Below are positions 7,722 through 12,561 of a stretch of 12,561 nt of DNA, piece after piece. Both the position numbers and the translations under genes were made by a program. The DNA is taken from NCBI GenBank assembly GCA_002179805.1, contig NAVB01002124.1, forward strand, positions 1-12,561, in the 5' to 3' direction. How positions within the stretch are numbered: the first letter of the stretch is position 1; each line of letters starts with the position of its first letter. The stretch comes from Acanthamoeba lenticulata. Taxonomy: Eukaryota; Discosea; Longamoebia; Acanthamoebidae. The notes under the pieces were generated by a model. It made no database searches and was not told where the DNA came from. It saw only the letters and a list, made by a program, of their open reading frames with translations.

Positions 7722-8754
7722 TTACTCGTTGAGGCAAGTGACGGTGCACTGCTGGGCGGCAGGGCAGTCCTGGCCGTTCTCGACGTACACGCCCTGCAAA
7801 TGAAGAGACACGCACACGCACATGGTCAGCGCTCACTTCCTGGGAACAGGAACGCCAATGGGGAAACAGCGACGCACGGAGTCGCTGGGGTAGCAGCCGT
7901 TGGCGTCGGGGTAGACGATGCCCACGCTGGTGCTGATGGGGTAGCAGCCCTGGAGAAGAAGGACATGGTGAGAAGAGCTATCGAGTAGGAATGGGAGTAG
8001 CGTGGAGGCGTACATCAGCGTTCCTGTAGACGGCGACGCCGTTGATCAGGGCCGGGCAGCAGCCGTTGGAGTCACGGTAGAGACCAGTCGTGTTGCACGG
8101 GCCAGTGGGGACTGAGTGAAGAGGGGTCAAGGAGGTGAGTGATACAGCTGGACTCAGGAAGAAAGCCCAAAACAAACGTACTGGCGGAAGGCGAGGCCGA
8201 AGGGGAAGCAGAGGCCGAGGGCGAAGCGGAAGCCGAGGGCGAGGCCGACGGGGAGGCCGACGGGGAGGCGGAGGGCGAGGCCGAAGGCGAGGCCGAGGCC
8301 GAGGGCGAAGGCGAGGCCGACGGGGAAGCAGAGGGCGAGGCCGACGGCGAGGCAGACGGGGCCGGGGTGCTCACGATGGGCGTGGCCGAGGGAGAAGGAG
8401 CGTTCTGGGTCGTGTTGAAGCACTCGACCTGGCAAGGGTTGCTGCAGTTGGCGATGCCCTCATAGGTGCCCTGTGCCCCAAGCATTAGCCAGATCATTCC
8501 ACCTGATGATGTTGAATAGCCAAAACACGTACGTTGATGTCGGGGTAGCAGCCGAAGTCATCCGAGTACTGGACGCCGAGGTTAGTCAATACTGGGTAGC
8601 ACCCATCGTTGCCAGGATAGTAGGCCGAGCCGTTGAGGAAGATCGGGCAGCAGCCGTTGCTGTTGCTGAAGAAGCCAGCGCCACAGTCGGCGTTCTGGCC
8701 GCGGACGACCATCGCCACGGCGGCGAGCAGCACGAGTCCCAGGAAGGTCTTCAT
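7722..8754 (-). CDS. Secreted protein with two 8-Cys modules; candidate Leo-type cyst-wall lectin
   Basis: Exons on the minus strand are 8754-8533, 8470-8182, 8111-8014, 7949-7878 and 7793-7722; 250 residues. Residues 1-19 are a signal peptide (MKTFLGLVLLAAVAMVVRG). Module 1 covers about 22-93 with C24, C35, C36, C52, C69, C83, C87, C91. Module 2 covers about 174-249 with C176, C188, C189, C205, C222, C237, C243, C247. Both follow C...NGCCPxxxNG..Y....GCYP.....G(V/I).Y....GCYP...G.Y...C...C.V.C.N. Between them, 99-170 is a Pro/Ser/Ala linker that may be O-glycosylated. Several N-glycosylation sequons (NGS, NCS, NTT) are present. Introns after GCYPDIN and GCYPSDS fall at the same place in each module, showing duplication. 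Acanthamoeba Leo lectins are described as having two 8-Cys domains with or without a spacer; membership here is inferred from layout, not from a sequence comparison. No catalytic residues are recognised. Confidence 0.85.
8182..8398 (-). repeat. Minisatellite-like repeat encoding Pro-Ser-Ala-Ser linker
   Basis: Imperfect 6/12-base units (CCCTCCGCCTCG-like on the minus strand) encode repeated PSAS with occasional ASAS or PSPS breaks. The repeat sits between the two 8-Cys modules and ends at the donor at 8181. Its opposite strand yields long Glu/Gly/Ala frames that are artefacts. Confidence 0.85.
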
Positions 8755-8858
8755 CGTCAGGAGTAAGTTGGTTGGTGGGGTGCTTTGGGTAGAGCGCTGG
8801 GTGTTTGCTTTGGTGCTTGTAGATGAAGATATTAAGCCAGGCGGCCAACGCAAAGCGC

Positions 8859-8864
8859 TTTATA
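8859..8864 (-). promoter_or_regulatory. TATA box of the 8-Cys secreted protein gene
   Basis: TATAAA on the minus strand inside CGCCTATAAAGCGC, about 105 bases upstream of the ATG at 8754, which leaves room for a start site about 30 bases down and a 5' UTR of roughly 75 bases. Confidence 0.6.
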
Positions 8865-8875
8865 GGCGAGTTCGA

Positions 8876-8880
8876 CCAAT
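8876..8880. promoter_or_regulatory. CCAAT-type box upstream of the TATA box
   Basis: CCAAT on the plus strand (ATTGG on the gene strand) 12 bases upstream of the TATA box. Its position is consistent with a promoter element, but five bases can occur by chance. Confidence 0.35.
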
Positions 8881-9399
8881 GGCAAGGCACTAGGTTTCAC
8901 CGCCTGCTCCGTGGAATGGAGCCCGCAACAGAGCATGCCGAGTGACCGAGCGCCTGACCATGCGCCAGGTTTTCGTCAAGTCCTCGGCCAGGCCCAAATA
9001 CAAGACCTCGTCTGAGGTTGCGGGCAGGACAGCACACGCAGGGGCACCTAAATTCCTCGCAAGTCTCGGGCCTCTTTTTTGCAGACTCGATAAAAAGAGT
9101 TAAATTCATAGAATTCCATGATTGGATTTCTTTTTCCAGAGGCAAGTGCTGTAGGAACACTCCGTTTATTTGGTGTCTTGTTGCCCTTTTGGCCCCCACC
9201 CAAGTCAACCTTGATGTTTCTGTCCACGTTCATTTCTTCTCTTGTTTTAGCTCCTTCTTGCAGAAGAGACATATTTGAAATGCCCCATGTTGAGGAAATA
9301 AGTTCAGCTTTTTCTTCTCGCACAAGCAAAGCAGAGAAGAAAAAACCACATAAAAAAAAACTGAAACAAACACAATCAGTTGCCTGAGGGGAAGGGAAG
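8881..9399. other. Intergenic stretch between divergent genes, one unassigned ORF
   Basis: It separates the minus-strand 8-Cys gene from SF3B5 and probably holds both promoters. The left part is GC-rich; 9070-9380 is AT-richer with pyrimidine runs. A plus-strand ATG-started 89-codon frame at 9118-9387 ends 12 bases before the SF3B5 ATG; it has no recognised domain. Nothing else was identified. Confidence 0.5.
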
Positions 9400-9805
9400 A
9401 TGACGGCACGTGATTTCCTCAACAGCCAGGCGGAGCACCTGCAAATGAAATATGTGGGAACAGGTCACCCAGACACCACGCGATGGTACCTCCATCCCCC
9501 CCTTATCCCTAATCCATTCTTGATTATGACACTCCTCTCCCCCCCCCCTCTGCGTTTCAAAGGGAGTGGGCGGTGAATCAGCAGCGAGACAGCATTGCGT
9601 CGTACATGGGGCATTTCTCAATGCTTGAGTACTTCGCCATCGCTGAAAACGAATCCATCGGCAGGGTCAAGTACAATCTTTTGCAGGTGCGCACATCCTC
9701 TACTGTGCTCGCTTCCCTATTACTGACCTGGGGCACCCACCACGGGGCGAGCAGAAAATGATTCGACCGTGCGGCAACCCACCCCCTGTAGAGGACGCGC
9801 CGTGA
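9400..9805 (+). CDS. SF3B5: Splicing factor 3B subunit 5 (SF3b10)
   Basis: Exons 9400-9485, 9563-9686 and 9755-9805 give 86 residues, the same length as human SF3B5. The family is a small subunit of the SF3b complex in U2 snRNP, which helps recognise the branch site in the nucleus. Conserved blocks read in order: the N-terminal helix SQAEHLQMKYVGTGHPDTT, then RWEWAVNQQRDS (its Trp codon split by intron 1), SYMGHF, YFAIAENES, RVKYNLLQ, then KMIRPCGNPPP after intron 2. Intron 1 (77 nt, GTACCT donor) ends at CAAAG with a C-rich tract before it; intron 2 is 68 nt with a GTGCGC donor and GAGCAG acceptor. ATG 9400 gives a family-typical start. A gene for a spliceosome subunit that is itself intron-containing is normal in an intron-dense genome. 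Confidence 0.94.
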
Positions 9806-10144
9806 GGAAGGAGGCTCAGCAGCGAAGACAAGCCTGCTGTGGTGCACGGTCTCTGCCCCTCTCTTGTGAGCGTCATGCGCCGACACATGAACAACCACAA
9901 CAGGCTGTTGTTCTTCTTCACTCTCTTTTGCACACGACGTCAGTGCTTTTTGGCTGTAGAGGCGGAGTGGCAGCAAGGCGAAGTTTCGCAGCTTGCTCGG
10001 AACAGGTCTTGTTGGCGTTTGGCTGACGCGTTACAGATGTCGTAGGGCGTTTTGTGCGTAGTACCTCCGCAACAACTCTCGTGCATCAACCCACGCATCA
10101 AGCACAACATCACAGCCAACGCACGCGTTGTACAGTCTAGAGAA
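9806..10144. other. Intergenic stretch, nothing recognised
   Basis: 339 bases between SF3B5 and the membrane protein gene. It must contain the SF3B5 3' UTR and the next promoter. No AATAAA or TATAAA was seen and the open frames here have no recognisable features. Confidence 0.5.
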
Positions 10145-11142
10145 ATGCGTTACCCTCGATTCGTGACTCGGCAATCGTTGGCTGCCATTATCACACTTTT
10201 ACTTCTTGCTTTCCTGGCAGTTGCTCTTATCTTCCCCTGGTACGTTCCCATCTTTGGTGCTCGTCCATGCACGTTTCCATCTAATCTTTCATCAATTCCC
10301 TGCTCCAGGCATCTTGAGTCGATAGAAATTTCGAACTCGGACAGCGGCGTGAATGCAAACGGGCGTATAATTCGGCAATGGACATGGAAGGGTGCTTACA
10401 TGCAGGTCACGACTAAGGACCGAGATAGTAACATCAAGAACCTCTTCCCACAACGGGGCATCATCGAATGGAACGATGTCGGCAGAGAATCAAAGCATGC
10501 GCGCTCCGCCTATATCACGAGCCAGATCTTTGTCATCCTCGCGCTGACCTTTGCCCTCAGCCTCTTCCTCTTCCTCTTCTTGGGCCTCATCGTGCGCTCT
10601 ACCGCCACCTCTTGTGCGCGCCTCCTACGAGGCAATGCCAAGTGGCTCGCCTTCACTCTCGCCCTCTGTGCCTTCACTCTCGCGCTCCTCGCATGGACCC
10701 TCTTCTTCCGCTTCCCATCGGCCCTGCGTCGCGACGACCTTTGCCCGGCGGCCATCGTCGGCCCGGGCCTGGCATCGCAGTCCCTCTGGTGTGCTGACCG
10801 CAGCATCGCCGGCTCGCGCGTCCTCCACGCCGTGCCTTGGGCCGTCGGCAACAACACGGGCGTGGCTGATTTCCACATCACGTGGGCTCCGTCGGTACAG
10901 AACACACACGGCCATGCTTCTTCTCTTGTTGTTGACGTCATCATGAACGTGAGCACTCACAGCGTGCCTTTCTTTTGCTGCAGGTGGGGTGGTTCTTCTG
11001 CGTCTTCTCGTCGGCGCTGTTGTTGCCGATCCTCGTGTTCACGGGCTGTGTGCGGTCGCCGCAGGACGAAGAGCGGCTCACGTGGCACTACCGCGTCCTC
11101 GGCCGCGGCGACTCAGTTGGCTCCATCGGCGAGCTCGTGTGA
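10145..11142 (+). CDS. Four-helix membrane protein, family not recognised
   Basis: Exons 10145-10239, 10309-10894 and 10984-11142 encode 279 residues. Four hydrophobic segments are seen at about 11-31, 103-127, 144-165 and 229-250. Loop 1 (33-102) is polar with Trp, Lys and Asp; the loop between helices 3 and 4 (166-228) has two Cys (C177, C193) and an NNT glycosylation sequon; the short tail carries RSPQDEERLTWHYR. The plan recalls four-pass plasma membrane proteins such as tetraspanin or claudin-like families, but no signature (CCG or GLWxxC) is present, so no family is assigned. Intron 1 (10240-10308; GTACGT, CTAATC, CTCCAG) is 69 nt and has no stop, so an unspliced form would insert 23 residues in frame. 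Intron 2 is 10895-10983. ATG 10145 is the first in-frame ATG after the upstream stop. Confidence 0.78.
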
Positions 11143-11489
11143 TTGTCTCGTTGTTTGGTCGAGTTGTGTGGAGAGAGCTCTCATCACCATTTATTCCTTC
11201 TCTTCTCTTTCTTTCGTGTACAGAGGCGACATTAATATAGAAATAAATAAATAAATAAATAAATAGCTAAATAATTAAATTTATATATATTTTTAAACTG
11301 CCAAGTATGTTGTGGAGCCCACAATAAATGTGAATTAGGCCCAATTGCCGCGGAGAGCTACCGGAAGCCAGTTGCGGAACAATTTTTTTTTTTTGTGTAT
11401 ATTTATTTATTGCGCAAGCACCACTTACAAGGGGCGGGAGCTGGCCCTGAGGAAGCCGAGAGGTTCCCTTAGCTCTTTGGCGTCCACAC
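11143..11489. other. Intergenic AT-rich stretch
   Basis: It holds the 3' UTR of the membrane protein gene with an ATAA-type tandem run (about 11241-11265, including overlapping AATAAA signals), then AT-rich sequence to about 11300, a 12-T run near 11385, and a minus-strand AATAAA near 11409. No coding region is supported on either strand. Confidence 0.55.
11241..11265 (+). repeat. (AAAT)n microsatellite with overlapping AATAAA signals
   Basis: Six AAAT-like units in a row, about 100 bases after the TGA at 11140-11142. It contains several overlapping AATAAA hexamers that could act as the polyadenylation signal of the membrane protein gene. Confidence 0.75.
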
Positions 11490-12561
11490 ATGGATGTTGA
11501 TTCGGTACCCTTTCTCCTCTCTTCTTCCCTCCTCGTTCTTCGTTCTTGCTTCTCGTTTTTTCTTTTGATGTCGGAACTGGCTGCCGTGAGATGCATGACT
11601 TGCCGACGGCAGCAACAAAAAACAGAGCTCCCGCTTCATGTTAGATAGTGGTGTATTATTTATTTTATTTTTTCTTTCGCCTTGCGCAACATCGATGAGA
11701 TTTGTCCTCTCCTCACCGCCGTCACACACAACAGCGGCCACGAGAGAAAAAGAGCGGAGGAGGAGGCCTCTGGGGCCGCCTCTCGGGCTCCTTCATAACG
11801 CGGCCCAACCTGCGGGGAAGCGAAGACAGCGGCTCCGACAACGACACCAACAACGCCCAAAATGAAGGCGGCGCGATCGGGCAGTCCAAGCTCCGGATCA
11901 GCAGCGATGGCGGTGGCGGCGGCGGAGGCGGGGCTGTCAGCGGTGCTGGTGGTGCTGGTGGTGCTGGTGTTGGCGAGGGACGTGGCCGGCCAGGACTCCT
12001 CGGCTCTGCGCGCTCGCGCTCGCGCGACGAGCCCGTGGTGGCCGACGATGATGCCGCTGCCGCGCCGAGCGGCGACTCGCCCCCGCCCAAGCGCCTGTCC
12101 TTTGGCCGGCGCAAGAGCGGCGGTGGCGGCAGTGGCAGCGAGTCGTCTCCGGGCTCGTCCCCGCTGGCCTCGCCATCGACGATCAAGCGCGACAACAACA
12201 AGTCCAAGGCCGGGCGGAGCAAAGACACGGGCGACGGCAGCCCACCCCCTGCAGGCAACAGCAGCAGCGACGAGCCGTCCACGACCTCCTTGTCCACGAC
12301 AGCCAGCTTGCCACGACCGTCGCCCCGGGCCGAGGCGGCAGACACCGCCCGCCAAAGGTACGTCCTCCGCCGCACGTTGCTGCGCAGCGCAATGGGCTGA
12401 CAGGCGAGGCGCCTGCTGCTTGGCCGTGCAGCCGGGGCTGGTCCACGGGCGCGACCAGCGGCACACGCGACGGGGCAGCCAAGTACCTGTCCATGCGGCG
12501 TGGAAAGACGGTACGTCGTCGTTGTAGCCATCACGTTAGGACCGGAAACAATTTATTTTTA
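11490..12561 (+). CDS. Gly/Ser-rich disordered protein, N-terminal part (3' partial)
   Basis: The well supported coding exons are 11735-12357 and 12432-12510; a GTACGT donor at 12511 leads to exons outside the window. The protein starts RPREKKSGGGGLWGRL and is Gly-, Ser-, Pro- and charge-rich with no globular domain in view; KRLSF and RRKS resemble basic-directed kinase sites. This style is common in N-termini of signalling proteins of amoebae, but the function cannot be told. No in-frame ATG exists in the large exon, so the start must be upstream. A tentative first exon is ATG 11490-11504 (MDVDS) with a GTACCC donor at 11505, joining the CACACAACAG acceptor at 11734 in phase 0 across a 230-nt intron with a strong pyrimidine tract. 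This start is inference only. Long minus-strand frames over the same bases look like composition artefacts. Confidence 0.55.

Noticed and set aside
8135..8497. Plus-strand Glu/Gly/Ala or Arg/Gly repeat proteins
   Set aside because: They are the antisense of the PSAS linker of the 8-Cys gene, which has a signal peptide, matched modules and consistent splicing on the minus strand.
9276..9618. 14-base inverted match (ACATGGGGCATTTC) between upstream sequence and SF3B5 exon 2
   Set aside because: A match of this length is expected about once by chance in a window this size, and there is no longer flanking similarity.
10052..10144. Upstream extension of the four-helix membrane protein
   Set aside because: No ATG occurs in this part of the frame; the first in-frame ATG is 10145 and it directly precedes the first hydrophobic helix.
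11469..11741. Minus-strand frame ending KGYRINIHVWTPKS
   Set aside because: The frame is mostly Lys/Glu/Arg-rich antisense of a pyrimidine tract; no splice pattern or recognisable domain supports it, though a minus-strand AATAAA lies further down.
11722..12534. Long minus-strand open frames (about 270 residues) opposite the Gly/Ser-rich exon
   Set aside because: They are Arg/Pro/Ala-rich shadows of GC-rich repeat-like sequence; the plus strand has matching GTACGT donors, acceptors and a coherent disordered protein.

Overview
The window looks like nuclear DNA of a free-living amoeba, most probably Acanthamoeba or a close relative. This is an inference. The supporting signs are GC-rich exons, many short introns (56-144 nt, with one tentative 230-nt case) whose donors are very often GTACG or GTTCG, small intergenic gaps, eukaryotic housekeeping proteins (CDK5RAP1, SF3B5), and a secreted two-module 8-cysteine protein that resembles what is described for Acanthamoeba cyst-wall Leo lectins. 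No tRNA, rRNA, transposon, viral gene or CRISPR array was seen. All gene models were spliced by hand from open frames, GT/AG sites and phase.

Layout: (1) 89-1261 (+), 3' part of a PLP-dependent class I/II aminotransferase. (2) 1363-1760 (-) and 1955-2426 (+), a head-to-head pair of 113-residue ubiquitin-like paralogues sharing a short divergent promoter region. Each is a half ubiquitin fold followed by a complete ubiquitin-like domain. In both, a last intron replaces the usual terminal Gly-Gly with Gly-Asp. (3) 2427-3053, no gene recognised. (4) 3054-4651 (+), a 2H phosphoesterase (LigT/2'-5' RNA ligase-like) domain joined by a Gln-rich linker to two winged-helix-like repeats. (5) 4786-7522 (+), an 11-exon CDK5RAP1/MiaB-type tRNA methylthiotransferase with a likely mitochondrial presequence. 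(6) 7722-8754 (-), a secreted protein with two 8-Cys modules separated by a Pro/Ser/Ala linker, with TATA and CCAAT boxes upstream. (7) 9400-9805 (+), SF3B5/SF3b10, exactly 86 residues. (8) 10145-11142 (+), a four-helix membrane protein of unknown family. (9) About 11490 to the window end (+), the start of a Gly/Ser-rich disordered protein running off the edge.

The genes do not form one pathway. The neighbourhood is a normal compact protist locus. The best candidate for something undescribed is the ubiquitin-like pair: an unusual one-and-a-half-domain architecture, a GD ending conserved in both copies, and a retained-intron form that would instead read through Gly-Gly. The 8-Cys protein and the 2H/winged-helix fusion come next.
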